From Pseudoalteromonas umbrosa (lineage in GTDB: Bacteria; Pseudomonadota; Gammaproteobacteria; Enterobacterales; Alteromonadaceae): 64,000 bases of DNA. Under the pieces are notes generated by a model. It was not told where the DNA came from. It ran no database searches and saw nothing but the letters and a program-made list of their open reading frames with translations. Positions 36,658-46,241 of the stretch are shown here, piece after piece. Made by a program: the position numbers and the translations under genes. The stretch covers positions 187,416 through 251,415 of the forward strand of contig NZ_JASJUU010000007.1 in NCBI RefSeq assembly GCF_030125375.1, read 5' to 3'. Within the stretch, counting starts at the first letter, position 1. The number at the start of each line of letters is the position of its first letter.

Positions 36658-37748
36658 CTCTCACCTTTATAGTTTTGAAGATATTGTTCGCACATACGCT
36701 CTAAACTAAAATCTCGAGTGAGTTTTGTGTATTGCTCATTTACGACCTTACTCCTTAGCTCTTCTGATTCGACAAACTGATGAAGAGTCTTTTGAAGCTC
36801 ATTCTCAGTTTGAAATAAAATACTCTCAGAAACACTCGGCTCAAGAATTAGGCTATGAGCAGGAATATTTGATAGTAATATAGGAACTCTAGAAGCCATC
36901 GCTTCTAACACTGAAATAGGTAAGCCCTCTTCTCTTGAAAGCGATAAGAAAATGTCAGACGACACTAGTAAGTCATTAATTCTCTCGACTTTACCAAGAA
37001 AGTTTATGGATACATTACCCTGCTCTAACGCTTTTACATCTTCCATGTAGGTATTATCTTCTACAGCTCCTGCAATTGAGAAGTCAAAGTGCTTTTCTGG
37101 GAATGCCGAATTGAGGTAAGTTACCACGTACTTTAACTTGTCGTAGCCTTTGCGATGCTTAACATTTCCTACAAGAGCTATTTTTACATCCGAACCTATT
37201 GTAAGACTGTCCTTTGTCTGAAAATTTGTAATATCGACAGAATTCTCTATCACTCTAAACTTTTTACCAAATGCATTTGTAAATCTATCAATATCTTGCT
37301 TAGAAACACCAACTATTTTGTCTGCAGTTTTATTTATTAGATACCTGTGAATACGTCCAATAAAGCGATTAACAAACCCATTACCATAATAAAAGTCATA
37401 AGAGTTACGCAAACTAACAAGATAAGTGAAGTCTTTTTTCATTAAGCCCGTGAAGAGTAGAAATGAGAGCAATAAGTCAGCACCTTTCAATTGGCTCTGA
37501 ACGACATCGACCTTTTCTTTTTTTACTAACTTAGGTAACAAGAAAATCGACTTGATAAAGCCTAAGAGCGGAGAGCTTTCATCAGTAAGTTGAGTCATTC
37601 TCCTACCTTCCCAAAAGTTCTCCTGTACATTGTTGTGGGACCACAGCAATACCACTTGAGAGTCGGTAAACCCTTTATCGACCATTCTTCTAATGGATGC
37701 TTCAGCACCACCAACACCATTTGAGTTTAAAAGGTATAAAACTTTCAT
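36654..37748 (-). CDS. GT4 family glycosyltransferase
   Basis: A 364-residue GT-B enzyme. MKVLYLLNSNGVGGAEASIRR is the N-terminal loop; ALVGNVKHRKGYDKLKYVV begins the GT4 domain and SREEGLPISVLEAMASRVPI carries E-x7-E. A TTG one codon upstream could also start the frame; I use the ATG at 37748. It lies between a GT2 gene and another GT4 gene and adds one sugar of the locus 1 repeat. Confidence 0.84.
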   Translation of the reverse strand: MKVLYLLNSNGVGGAEASIRRMVDKGFTDSQVVLLWSHNNVQENFWEGRRMTQLTDESSPLLGFIKSIFLLPKLVKKEKVDVVQSQLKGADLLLSFLLFTGLMKKDFTYLVSLRNSYDFYYGNGFVNRFIGRIHRYLINKTADKIVGVSKQDIDRFTNAFGKKFRVIENSVDITNFQTKDSLTIGSDVKIALVGNVKHRKGYDKLKYVVTYLNSAFPEKHFDFSIAGAVEDNTYMEDVKALEQGNVSINFLGKVERINDLLVSSDIFLSLSREEGLPISVLEAMASRVPILLSNIPAHSLILEPSVSESILFQTENELQKTLHQFVESEELRSKVVNEQYTKLTRDFSLERMCEQYLQNYKGER

Positions 37749-37761
37749 CAATATTCTCTAA

Positions 37762-38640
37762 TTAAGACTTAATTTTAGCGATTAGGTTTTTAAATGAAAA
37801 AACTAAACTACCTAATGCTGAGTGTTTTAACATAAAGTAAAACGCTCTTTTACTTTGTGAGGTCCCCAAAAGTGATATTACTAACCATAAAGGGATCTTC
37901 TGACCTCTATTCACTAAATCACTAAACACCCAAAATTGAACTTTCCCATCTAAATTGTCTATGTGTTTGGCTAGGAACTGCTGCGCACCTTTAGCTGTTC
38001 TTGTACCCGTTGTTATTCTTGCTCTATTTGGGTCTACATTAACTTTATATAGCGGTTTACCTAGTTTCAGAAATGGCTTACTTACCCCAAAAGCTAACCT
38101 AAACCAACAATCATAATCTTGCCATGCAGTCATATTTTCATCGAAACATACATCTTTTAACCTGCTAGTTTCAGTGAAAATTTGATTTCCAACATAGTTT
38201 CTCTCAGCTAAACTATCAAAATGATATTCTACATTGCGCTCTTCAAAACGTGTTGAATTAACACCAAATATAGAATAAGCAGCACAAATAAATGCAAATT
38301 TTGAATCCCAATGTTTGATGTATTCACTGATACAATCAGGTTCCATTATATCATCATCATCAAGACCAGTTACAAATGCTCCAGTTGCACTGGAAATGGC
38401 CCTGTTTCTAGCATTACAAGCTCCTTTGGCCTGTTCATTTACCAGGTACTTAACTCGCTTATCCGTACTTGATATCTCAATTAAGAAAGCTTCAGACTCA
38501 GAACATATGCCATCTAGCACCACAATTAACTCAATTTTAGAATGAGTTTGCCTTAATACAGATTCCACTGCAGCTTTCAACTCTGCAGGGCGTTTATGTG
38601 ATGGAATATATACACTGACTAAATTGTCATTATTAGACAT
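37762..38640 (-). CDS. GT2 family glycosyltransferase
   Basis: A 292-residue GT-A enzyme. VSVYIPSHKRPAELKAAVESVL starts the GT2 domain, KGACNARNRAISSATGAFVTGLDDDD includes the metal-binding DDDD, and AWQDYDCWFRLAFG is the acceptor-side ED/QD block. The last 60 residues are hydrophobic and basic and may rest on the membrane. It overlaps the end of wzy by 8 bp. Confidence 0.86.
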   Translation of the reverse strand: MSNNDNLVSVYIPSHKRPAELKAAVESVLRQTHSKIELIVVLDGICSESEAFLIEISSTDKRVKYLVNEQAKGACNARNRAISSATGAFVTGLDDDDIMEPDCISEYIKHWDSKFAFICAAYSIFGVNSTRFEERNVEYHFDSLAERNYVGNQIFTETSRLKDVCFDENMTAWQDYDCWFRLAFGVSKPFLKLGKPLYKVNVDPNRARITTGTRTAKGAQQFLAKHIDNLDGKVQFWVFSDLVNRGQKIPLWLVISLLGTSQSKRAFYFMLKHSALGSLVFSFKNLIAKIKS

Positions 38641-39793
38641 TTTTAGTTCCTAAGTTAAGTTTAAAAACAAATGGGAATACAAGGAAAAGTACCCAGTAAG
38701 GATAAACCCACATTTCATTTGATATAGACAAGAAGCAAAATATAACGATTAAATACCTAAAACCTCTAGTCTGTGCTTTAAAAATTAAAGTTAAAATAAA
38801 TGCAACTATAATTGAGAAAACAAAAATTCCGTGGTCAACCAATAGAGCCAGCCATCCATTATGAGGCTGAACATATCGCATATCTAGAGCTAGTAAACTC
38901 CTAACGCCTGTAATGCCCTGCCCTAGCAATGGTGTTTCATAAAATCCATTAATAGCCAAATTCCACATTGTTAGTCTCTGTGAAAAAGTGGAAAGCTGCT
39001 CAAGTAACGACAGCAAAATCAACAAACCAAATGCTGAGATAAATATAAATCCTACATTAAATAGTAGCTTTATTCTTAGTTTTATAAACACCAGACGAAC
39101 AAGCAGTAACAAGCAAATCATCATTACTGTCTTTGAACCTGAAGCTAGCAAAATAAAAATAAATAAAAACAAATACGAGTAATGTAATAAAGTTTTGTTT
39201 TCAAACTTTGAAACTACATAAATAGAAAACACCATTAGTAATGAAGTGTAATTAGGGTCATGTGCATAACCAGCTGGCCTGACGCCTAATATAGATATTT
39301 TATCTTCAAAAACTTCGCCAGTAGAGCTAGCAGATACAAGGGGAAGATCTCCAACTACTGCTTGGTATAAACACGAAAATGCTAAAAAAAGACTTGAAAA
39401 AACAATACTATTTTTAAAAAGCTTTTCGCTAAAATTGTTTTTGTTAAGAATTAAATAAATAACAATTAAGAAATTATAAAAATAAAGAATAAGAACGTTT
39501 TTATAAACTGAGTTATTTTTAGATAAGTCTGAGTTCAGCCATGCCAATTGATCTTGAACAACAATTAATGTCAACAACATTATAACGATCAAAATGACCG
39601 AGGGTATAAAGTAATCTTTGTACTTTAATTTCAATATACATGTTAGTGACAAGCCAATAAATAATATTGGTAGAACAATAAAACGAATGTCAAAGCCAAG
39701 AGAGAAAGTTCTATTGTAGATAGAAAAAACTAACAGCACTAACAATAGTGAACTGAACAACTGGTTTAGTTTTATTCTTTCTAGTATTGACAT
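38633..39793 (-). CDS. wzy: Wzy-type O-antigen/capsule polymerase (locus 1)
   Basis: A 386-residue membrane protein with about 11-12 hydrophobic segments and the O-antigen ligase/polymerase (Wzy_C) landmark: a periplasmic stretch around GQGITGVRSLL and YVQPHNGWLALLVDHG, with the conserved His in PHN. The DNA is strongly A+T rich, as is common for wzy. It polymerises the locus 1 repeat units. Its type differs from the EpsG-like Wzy of locus 2. A WaaL ligase role is less likely because it is embedded between the initiating transferase and glycosyltransferases. Confidence 0.82.
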   Translation of the reverse strand: MSILERIKLNQLFSSLLLVLLVFSIYNRTFSLGFDIRFIVLPILFIGLSLTCILKLKYKDYFIPSVILIVIMLLTLIVVQDQLAWLNSDLSKNNSVYKNVLILYFYNFLIVIYLILNKNNFSEKLFKNSIVFSSLFLAFSCLYQAVVGDLPLVSASSTGEVFEDKISILGVRPAGYAHDPNYTSLLMVFSIYVVSKFENKTLLHYSYLFLFIFILLASGSKTVMMICLLLLVRLVFIKLRIKLLFNVGFIFISAFGLLILLSLLEQLSTFSQRLTMWNLAINGFYETPLLGQGITGVRSLLALDMRYVQPHNGWLALLVDHGIFVFSIIVAFILTLIFKAQTRGFRYLIVIFCFLSISNEMWVYPYWVLFLVFPFVFKLNLGTKNV

Positions 39794-39814
39794 AAACTTG
39801 AGGCAGCTAGTTTT

Positions 39815-40816
39815 CTAGCGCCCCATCCCAAAGATCACAACTTTCACAGTTTTTAATAAAATTTTCAAATCTAAAAATGTACTATGGTGTTTTATATAAT
39901 AAGTATCATATTTATGCTTCCAAATTGCATCTTCTAGAGATTCACCATATGGAAAACACACTTGAGCTAAACCTGTAATACCAGGTTTAACGGCATGCCT
40001 AAAGCGATAATAAGGAATTTCTTTTTCTAAGTTTTTAATAAAAAACTCTCTTTCTGGTCTCGGTCCTACAATTGACATTTCACCACGCAAAATGTTAATG
40101 ATTTGAGGAAGCTCATCAATACGTGTTTTACGGATAAACTTACCTACTTTTGTTACTCGAGAGTCATTTTTTTTTGCCCACTGAGCCCCTGAGGCTTCAG
40201 CGTTTTGTGCCATAGAACGAAACTTAATTACTTCAAACTCTTCATTATAAAGACCTGTTCTTTTTTGTTTATAAAAAACAGGTCCTTTACTCTCAAGTTT
40301 AATCAACAAAGCTGTAATTATCGAGATAGGTAAAGTAAAAAGTAATAATGTTATCGCTGCAGCTAAATCGATGACTCTTTTTGCTATTTGAGTTCTCTTT
40401 GTAGAAAGAATTGAAAATGCTTTCTGATGCAAGAAATAACTACTACCTAATAATTCAACTTCAGTATAACCCAGACGTCCATCAAGATAGCTAACCAGAG
40501 GTTCAACCCAACCACCGAGTTCTGTTGCTGTTACTAGAAAAGCTTTTTTCTCTTCGGATAAAAAAGCACTTTCGTAGTGACATATTACTTTTCTCGTAAT
40601 GTCAGTAATTGAGTAATCATTGATCACAACATCAAAATCAAACTGTTTAGCTAAGTTTTGGATTTTCTCATACCTATTATCAGGACAATAAACATAAATA
40701 GTCTTTTGATTTAGGGCATGTGTTTTTGTTCTAAAACGCTTTTTTATACTCAAACCATTCACAGAAACTGTTGTGTCTTTATCTAATTTAGCCACTATAG
40801 CAACCCTATTATTCAA
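39815..40816 (-). CDS. initiating undecaprenyl-phosphate sugar phosphotransferase (locus 1)
   Basis: A 333-residue protein with a C-terminal bacterial sugar-transferase domain: one membrane hairpin (about 151-172), FYKQKRTG, VIKFRSM, the catalytic Asp234-Glu235 in TRIDELPQIINIL, SIVGPRP and KPGITGLAQV. The first 140 residues form a soluble domain with no four-helix membrane bundle, so it is shorter than WbaP/WcaJ but longer than PglC. It loads the first sugar-1-phosphate of locus 1. The frame starts at a TTG that overlaps the wzz stop as TTGA; a GTG at 40795 with AGGG eight bases upstream is an equally good start. Sugar specificity (hexose or HexNAc) is not clear. Confidence 0.87.
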   Translation of the reverse strand: MNNRVAIVAKLDKDTTVSVNGLSIKKRFRTKTHALNQKTIYVYCPDNRYEKIQNLAKQFDFDVVINDYSITDITRKVICHYESAFLSEEKKAFLVTATELGGWVEPLVSYLDGRLGYTEVELLGSSYFLHQKAFSILSTKRTQIAKRVIDLAAAITLLLFTLPISIITALLIKLESKGPVFYKQKRTGLYNEEFEVIKFRSMAQNAEASGAQWAKKNDSRVTKVGKFIRKTRIDELPQIINILRGEMSIVGPRPEREFFIKNLEKEIPYYRFRHAVKPGITGLAQVCFPYGESLEDAIWKHKYDTYYIKHHSTFLDLKILLKTVKVVIFGMGR

Positions 40817-41733
40817 GATTTATGTTCATTCTTAACAAAGTAAGAAACTACGACTATTATGAACGCTAACAGCGCCCCTAAAAAAGTGCCTATGATACAA
40901 ATTAGAGCTCTGTTCGGTGAACTCTTCTTTTCAGGTACAATAGCTGGGTCAATGGTTTTAAAAATGTATTCATCTCTTACTTCTGCGAACATTCTGCTTT
41001 TAGCTTGATCTTCGATCAATTCATACAAAACACTCTGTATATTACTGATGTCTGTTTTGCTTAATTGTGCACTTAAAAATGCAATACTCTTCTCTGAGCT
41101 ATCAATAACTTCTTCTTTCATAACGTTATTAATAGCGATGACCAAATTGTCTACTATCTCTTTTGCGACATAGGGAGATACGTGCTCAAATGATATTCTA
41201 ACTAAGCCTGCCTCTTTGAGCCTGGTAACATTTAGAAGTTCTCTAAACTTCTTGTAAAGTTCTTGCTTAGAAGGCGTATCTGACTCGATATCTGAAAACG
41301 TTTTTAGCCAAACCTTATTACGTTCATCATATATATCAGGGTTTATAACGACCTTGTTTTCACCCTTCGACCACTCTTTTGCAGCCAAAATATTTACAGA
41401 TAAATCATGATCAACTATGAACTGATCTATAAACTTTCTTGATTTAAGTATTTCGATTGCTAGATCTGTTTTGTCATTGTTCTGTAAATTAACCCCAGCT
41501 AAGCTCGCCAGCCCACCAAGCTGACCACCCAAGCCAGAAACACCACCGCTTGAACTGTCTTTTTGCGGGTATAAAACTACATTTGACTGATACACATTTG
41601 GTAAGGATACACTTACATACACACTTGCCGCAGCAAAGACGAAAGTAATGCCAATGAATATCCACTTACTCTTCCAGAGAATGAAAAGAAGTTCTTTTAA
41701 ATTAATATCATCGCCTTTGATCAAATTGCTCAT
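40813..41733 (-). CDS. wzz: Wzz chain-length determinant (OtnB-like)
   Basis: A 306-residue polysaccharide co-polymerase without a kinase domain. A first membrane segment (WIFIGITFVFAAASVYVSV, about 28-46) is followed by a periplasmic region with a glycine-rich stretch (GGVSGLGGQLGGLASLAGV) and a second segment (LICIIGTFLGALLAFIIVVV) after the proline-containing block DPAIVPEKKSSPNRA. It sets the chain length of the locus 1 polymer together with Wzy. It lies 14 bp after the OPX gene, the otnA-otnB arrangement known from Vibrio cholerae O139. Confidence 0.9.
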   Translation of the reverse strand: MSNLIKGDDINLKELLFILWKSKWIFIGITFVFAAASVYVSVSLPNVYQSNVVLYPQKDSSSGGVSGLGGQLGGLASLAGVNLQNNDKTDLAIEILKSRKFIDQFIVDHDLSVNILAAKEWSKGENKVVINPDIYDERNKVWLKTFSDIESDTPSKQELYKKFRELLNVTRLKEAGLVRISFEHVSPYVAKEIVDNLVIAINNVMKEEVIDSSEKSIAFLSAQLSKTDISNIQSVLYELIEDQAKSRMFAEVRDEYIFKTIDPAIVPEKKSSPNRALICIIGTFLGALLAFIIVVVSYFVKNEHKS

Positions 41734-41747
41734 AATAACTCTTTAGA

Positions 41748-44363
41748 TTAGATTCTAGCAATAGCAGCGATGCCAACGCCTAACTGATAAAATATTTGTG
41801 TAGCAGTGCTCCACAGAGTGAGGTTATCCATATATGACGCATCCATTGGAACTACAATAGTGTCACCTGGCTCTAAGTTATGTTGATTATTAACGGCAAA
41901 CCAACTAGACCTATTAGGTATATAAACCGCACCATTGGCTTTTATAACATATACCTTATCCTCATCAGCACGATCCTTTAAGCCACCACTTAAATTAATA
42001 TAATCGTCAATTGAAGTACCACGCTTAAACAAATGAGAAGAACTATAGTTCACCTCACCGATGATAGAAATCGACTCTTGTTTTCCAGGAATATACAAAC
42101 TATCACCATCTTGTAGGCTGAGTGTGTCTTGTTGTGCGAGTATGCTTGGAAGATTAATTACTAACCGCCCTAAGGCTTCAACACTTGCAAGATCTTTCAA
42201 TAGCTTGTCTGTTTCTTCATAGCTTAGGGAAGTGTTTGAACCAATTGACTTTTGAAAGCTCTTGGAAGCAATATCTTTTCTTAACTCTTCAGACAATTTT
42301 AGAAGCTGTTGCTTTTCTTGCTCTTTGATAGCTTCTCTTGTAAATATAGCAGCTCGAGGCTCTGCATACTTGGTTAGACCGCCTGCACGCTTAATAACAC
42401 CCTCAAGTGTATCACCTCTTTTCACAGTATAGGTGCCAGGGAAAGTGACTTCTCCCGCTAAATGCACTTTATAACTGGCTTGCCAATCTGGACGCATTAA
42501 AACGTTTAGTGTATCTCTACTTTTCAAAAGTAACGCATCAGCTAACGGCTGAGCATCGATATCCTCAACTCTAATATGCCTTACATTACCATCATTAATC
42601 GCTCTTGTTACTTCCGCGAAGCCAACAAATGCCGATTCAAGTAATCCACCTGCAGCCTGAATAGCACTATAAGTAGTCGTATTGTTTGCTAAAGGATAAA
42701 CACCCGGGAACTTAACTTCACCCGAGACCTCAAAAACCGCTTTATTGTGGCCTACTGTTGATTGGTATTCCAATCTTGAGATCACAGTTTCAAGCAAGGT
42801 TGTACGACCAAAAACGGTTAAGTTTTCTTCCGGCTGTGTATCTTCAAGTTTTGTTGCCTCCAATCCTAACTCTTCTTCGCTAGTTGGCCACTGCATAACT
42901 TTTTCTTCAAACTGCCTCGTTTCATACAAATGCCAAAGTTTCACTCGTTCTTGCAGTTCTTTTTCATCTTTGGTCAAAGCTAAGTCCGTTAGAGCTTTAT
43001 CTTCTTCTTCTTGAGTTTGGAAGCGGCTAAATACATAAACCTCATCGTTTTTATTCAAAAATACGCGCTTACCATTAAGTGCATCAGCAATTGAAAACTG
43101 AATGACTTCAATCTCACCAAGCTTAGAAACTTGCCTAACAATAATTGCATAACCGAGATCAGCTTGGGGTAATAAGTCGTTTTGAATACTTTTTATTAAA
43201 TTGTCGAATGCCAAATCCTTAGACCATTCATAATGACCTGGCCTAGCAACAGCACCAATTAAAGTTATTGAGTCGACAACCTCATTTTTGACACTCTTAA
43301 CTTTAATTGAGTCTCCACCTTTAGGTTTAAAAAGACCAAGTCCATTTATAAAATCAACCGAAATAATAGACTGCCTCGAATTTTCAACAACTCTTTTAAC
43401 TTGAACCTGCTCTAAAAAGGCATCATCTTTAAATCCGCCAAACATTTTGATCAGAGAATCTACTGTATCGTCATCTTTTAACTCAAAAATACCTTCTCGT
43501 TTCACTGCGCCCTCAACCTTCACTTGAGAACCTACTGAAGGAACAAAGACAACATCACCACTGCGAAGACTCACGTCGCCCGAAGAATCTCCCTCAAGCA
43601 ATAGGTCATATAAATCTAAGGTCGCAATCGTTTTGCCTTGTCTTTTAACTTGTATATTTCTTAAACTTGCTATTTCGGTTAATCCACCACTTACATATAA
43701 AGCATGTGTAACCGTTGATAAAGGTGAAACTGTATAGCTGCCAGGCTTATATGTTTCACCAACAATCATAACCCTCATTGAGCGCAATTGTGACATAGCT
43801 ACAAAGACATTAAGCCCAATAGCTTCTTGAGAGATTTTATTCTTAATTAACTGCTTCAACTCTTCATAAGTAAGCCCTGCAACTTGCACGGGAGAGAAGT
43901 TTGGAATAGAAAGTCGTCCCTCGTTATCAATTACTAAGGTATGACTCGCACTTTCTTTACCGTACAGAGTGATATTAATTGCATCGCCACGGCCAATAAC
44001 ATAGTCTGATGTTACTTCTGCTGACTCTCCAGGGGCAAATGAGGTTGGTTCACCTGAAAAAATATCATACCCAAATGGTTTTAAAGTATGCTCTACTGGC
44101 TTTAGTTCATCTTCTTGTTCTTCAATAGTTGATGAATTGCGCGGTTTTATTGTATTTTTCTGATTGTTAGAGACTGTTTGGGCTGAATTCGTATTCAAGT
44201 TTCTAATAGTTGATAAGTCAATACCGTATTGCTTTGCTAGCGCTTCCTGTTGTGCTTTAGGTAACTTAGAAAACTGTTCGATTTGTTCAGGCGTTGGATT
44301 AAAAGCTGCAGAGATTGCACTGAAACTAAGCATTAATAAAGCTGTAATTCTTATAAATAACAT
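41748..44363 (-). CDS. large multi-SLBB polysaccharide export protein (OtnA/WbfF-like)
   Basis: An 871-residue OPX-family protein. Residues 1-20 form a signal peptide (LSFSAISAA) with no lipobox Cys, unlike the Wza of locus 2. The export domain starts at YVIGRGDAINITLYG (121-135). Six SLBB-type repeats follow, recognisable by MIVGETYKPGSY, VEGAVKREGIF, LIGAVARPGHY, VSGEVKFPGVY, LAGEVTFPGTY and IIGEVNYSSSH. The length and repeat number fit OtnA/WbfF-type proteins of Vibrio capsule/O-antigen loci. It is the first gene of locus 1, with a terminator upstream, and probably carries the polymer across the periplasm and outer membrane. Confidence 0.9.
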   Translation of the reverse strand: MLFIRITALLMLSFSAISAAFNPTPEQIEQFSKLPKAQQEALAKQYGIDLSTIRNLNTNSAQTVSNNQKNTIKPRNSSTIEEQEDELKPVEHTLKPFGYDIFSGEPTSFAPGESAEVTSDYVIGRGDAINITLYGKESASHTLVIDNEGRLSIPNFSPVQVAGLTYEELKQLIKNKISQEAIGLNVFVAMSQLRSMRVMIVGETYKPGSYTVSPLSTVTHALYVSGGLTEIASLRNIQVKRQGKTIATLDLYDLLLEGDSSGDVSLRSGDVVFVPSVGSQVKVEGAVKREGIFELKDDDTVDSLIKMFGGFKDDAFLEQVQVKRVVENSRQSIISVDFINGLGLFKPKGGDSIKVKSVKNEVVDSITLIGAVARPGHYEWSKDLAFDNLIKSIQNDLLPQADLGYAIIVRQVSKLGEIEVIQFSIADALNGKRVFLNKNDEVYVFSRFQTQEEEDKALTDLALTKDEKELQERVKLWHLYETRQFEEKVMQWPTSEEELGLEATKLEDTQPEENLTVFGRTTLLETVISRLEYQSTVGHNKAVFEVSGEVKFPGVYPLANNTTTYSAIQAAGGLLESAFVGFAEVTRAINDGNVRHIRVEDIDAQPLADALLLKSRDTLNVLMRPDWQASYKVHLAGEVTFPGTYTVKRGDTLEGVIKRAGGLTKYAEPRAAIFTREAIKEQEKQQLLKLSEELRKDIASKSFQKSIGSNTSLSYEETDKLLKDLASVEALGRLVINLPSILAQQDTLSLQDGDSLYIPGKQESISIIGEVNYSSSHLFKRGTSIDDYINLSGGLKDRADEDKVYVIKANGAVYIPNRSSWFAVNNQHNLEPGDTIVVPMDASYMDNLTLWSTATQIFYQLGVGIAAIARI

Positions 44364-44430
44364 CTGAAAAATACACCCTGTAGCAAACCAAAAGTTTAAG
44401 ATTGCGCATTTTACACGAGAAGCAACCTAT

Positions 44431-44458
44431 AAAAAAAGGGCCAAACGCCCTTTTTTTT
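44431..44458. terminator. bidirectional rho-independent terminator
   Basis: AAAAAAAGGGC and GCCCTTTTTTT flank a short CAAAC-type loop, giving a GC core with A and T runs on both sides. It lies after the DUF481 gene and before locus 1, so it insulates the polysaccharide locus from the mscS/DUF481 transcript. Confidence 0.85.
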
Positions 44459-44491
44459 GTCATATTTTTGTTACCCTTTCACCGCCCACTG

Positions 44492-45286
44492 TTAAAAATT
44501 GTAAACAAGTGTCAAGGAAGTTTCGGTATCAGTTTTTTCTTTATCTTCGTCTACATCTGAATTGTGCGTTATGTTATACGCCACTTTCATTTGAAGTGAA
44601 CCGTGTATTTTCGTTAATAATGCAGATTCAGAAATAGTCTTTGTATTTGTACTTCCGTACTCTATACCTACCAGCTGAGTGAACCTTGCATTTTCTGAGA
44701 CTTGCCATTGATAGTCTAGCTTAGCTAACCCAATAGCCTCACTATCTGTTTCTCCAGCAAGTGATAAGCCTGTTTTTTCATCAATTGCACTTTCCGCATA
44801 TTCAAATTGCTTGATACCAGGACCTAATTGCACGTCTAAATACATATTTTGTGTATTTAACAGCCTCAAGCCATAACCAACGGAGAAAACAGCTTCACTA
44901 CGATAGGCGCCAAAATGATCCTTTGTATAAGAACCATATATAAATAAATGGCTATTTTCTTCGTTTAATTCATAGTTACCCTGCAATGAGATTTCATATT
45001 TGCGACTGGTGGTTTCTTTTTCTTTTACCCCATCTTCATTTTCCGATTCACCTTCAGAAAAAATTCCGTCAAGTTTATACTCATTTCGCCATGATTCTAA
45101 ATTGTGCTTCGCCTTAAGCGCACCTTTCAGAGTCGTTGTTTCTGTGTTACCACTTGTAACAATCGCACCCACTTCACTTGTCAGTTCCCATTGCTTTTCT
45201 TGTTCAACTAATGTGGTATTTTCGGCGGCAAGACTCTGCAGAGAAAGTATTGCTAATATAGATATAGGTAAAATTTTCATTTTCAT
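44492..45286 (-). CDS. DUF481 (YdiY-like) outer-membrane protein
   Basis: A 264-residue protein. MKMKILPISILAILSLQSLAA is a signal peptide. TSEVGAIVTSGNTETTTLKG is the DUF481 signature, and the rest alternates beta strands ending in an aromatic residue (LTLVYNF), as in outer-membrane barrels. The longest frame runs 30 codons into mscS; I use the ATG at 45286 because the signal peptide starts there (an ATG two codons later is also possible). It lies 19 bp after mscS and is probably co-transcribed. Its function is not known. Confidence 0.85.
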   Translation of the reverse strand: MKMKILPISILAILSLQSLAAENTTLVEQEKQWELTSEVGAIVTSGNTETTTLKGALKAKHNLESWRNEYKLDGIFSEGESENEDGVKEKETTSRKYEISLQGNYELNEENSHLFIYGSYTKDHFGAYRSEAVFSVGYGLRLLNTQNMYLDVQLGPGIKQFEYAESAIDEKTGLSLAGETDSEAIGLAKLDYQWQVSENARFTQLVGIEYGSTNTKTISESALLTKIHGSLQMKVAYNITHNSDVDEDKEKTDTETSLTLVYNF

Positions 45287-45305
45287 TGGTACAATCAGCC
45301 CATAA

Positions 45306-46124
45306 TTAATCATTTTTTTGTACGTGCACATCCATTTGCGGATACGGAATATTAATGTTTGCATCATCCAATGCAACCTTAATGTTTTCTAGTAAATCAA
45401 AGTAGGTAGGCCAATAATCGCCAGTATTAACCCATGGCCTAACGGCAAAGTTGACGCTAGAATCCCCTAGCTCCAACACCGCCACAGTATAAGCTGGGTC
45501 TTTCAAGATGCGATTTTCACTATTCAAGACGTTCTCCAATACTGACTTTGCACTTTTTAGATCTGACTCGTAGCCAACACCGATAACTAAGTCGATTCGT
45601 CTCGTTTTTTCTCTTGAATAGTTTACTATCGCCCCAGACATAACCGAGGAATTGGGTATTATAATAACTTTATTATCTGGCGTGATCAGTTCTGTTGAAA
45701 ATATCTCTATCTTACGAACACTCCCCGATTTCCCACCCGCATCGATGTAATCCCCAGACTTGAATGGACGCAGTATAATAATTAACACACCCGAAGCAAA
45801 GTTCGATAGCGACCCTTGCAACGCTAGCCCAACGGCTAGACCTGCAGCACCTAAGATAGCAATAAAGGACGTTGTTTCTACGCCAACTTGAGATAAAGCC
45901 ATAAGCAATGTAGCAACAAAGCCTAACGCATATACAATATTGGCAAGAAACACACCTACTGCTTTATCCACTTTGCGATTACAAATTGCCTTTTCTGTTA
46001 AGTTAGATAAAAAGCGCGTTACTTTTAGCCCAATCAAAAATATGAATAAAGCGAGTAATGCCTGAAGCGCATAGTGCACAATGAAATCTGAATTGTTATT
46101 GAACCAATCTAGTATGATATCCAT
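45306..46124 (-). CDS. mscS: small-conductance mechanosensitive channel MscS
   Basis: A 272-residue MscS, close to the 286 of E. coli. Three membrane segments (about 15-38, 58-80, 86-118) precede the cytoplasmic vestibule. The third segment has the Gly/Ala-rich pore pattern ILGAAGLAVGLALQGSLSNFASG, followed by the conserved RPFKSGDYI. VIIIPNSSVM is the family beta-domain block. It opens on membrane tension during hypo-osmotic shock. Confidence 0.95.
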   Translation of the reverse strand: MDIILDWFNNNSDFIVHYALQALLALFIFLIGLKVTRFLSNLTEKAICNRKVDKAVGVFLANIVYALGFVATLLMALSQVGVETTSFIAILGAAGLAVGLALQGSLSNFASGVLIIILRPFKSGDYIDAGGKSGSVRKIEIFSTELITPDNKVIIIPNSSVMSGAIVNYSREKTRRIDLVIGVGYESDLKSAKSVLENVLNSENRILKDPAYTVAVLELGDSSVNFAVRPWVNTGDYWPTYFDLLENIKVALDDANINIPYPQMDVHVQKND

Positions 46125-46241
46125 AAAGCGTCCTGTTTCAGAGAGTTATCAATATAATTATTTACAACAGGTATAAATATTAGACATTTTGTGGAGATTT
46201 TCCCCAAACAGACTAAAATAGACAAAAAAATAAAAAAAGGC

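Noticed and set aside
38633..39793. WaaL O-antigen ligase
   Set aside because: The fold class is shared, but the position inside the operon next to the initiating transferase fits Wzy.
44477..44490. ops element before locus 1
   Set aside because: The minus strand reads GGCGGTGA, two bases off the core, and it lies before a terminator rather than in the locus 1 leader.
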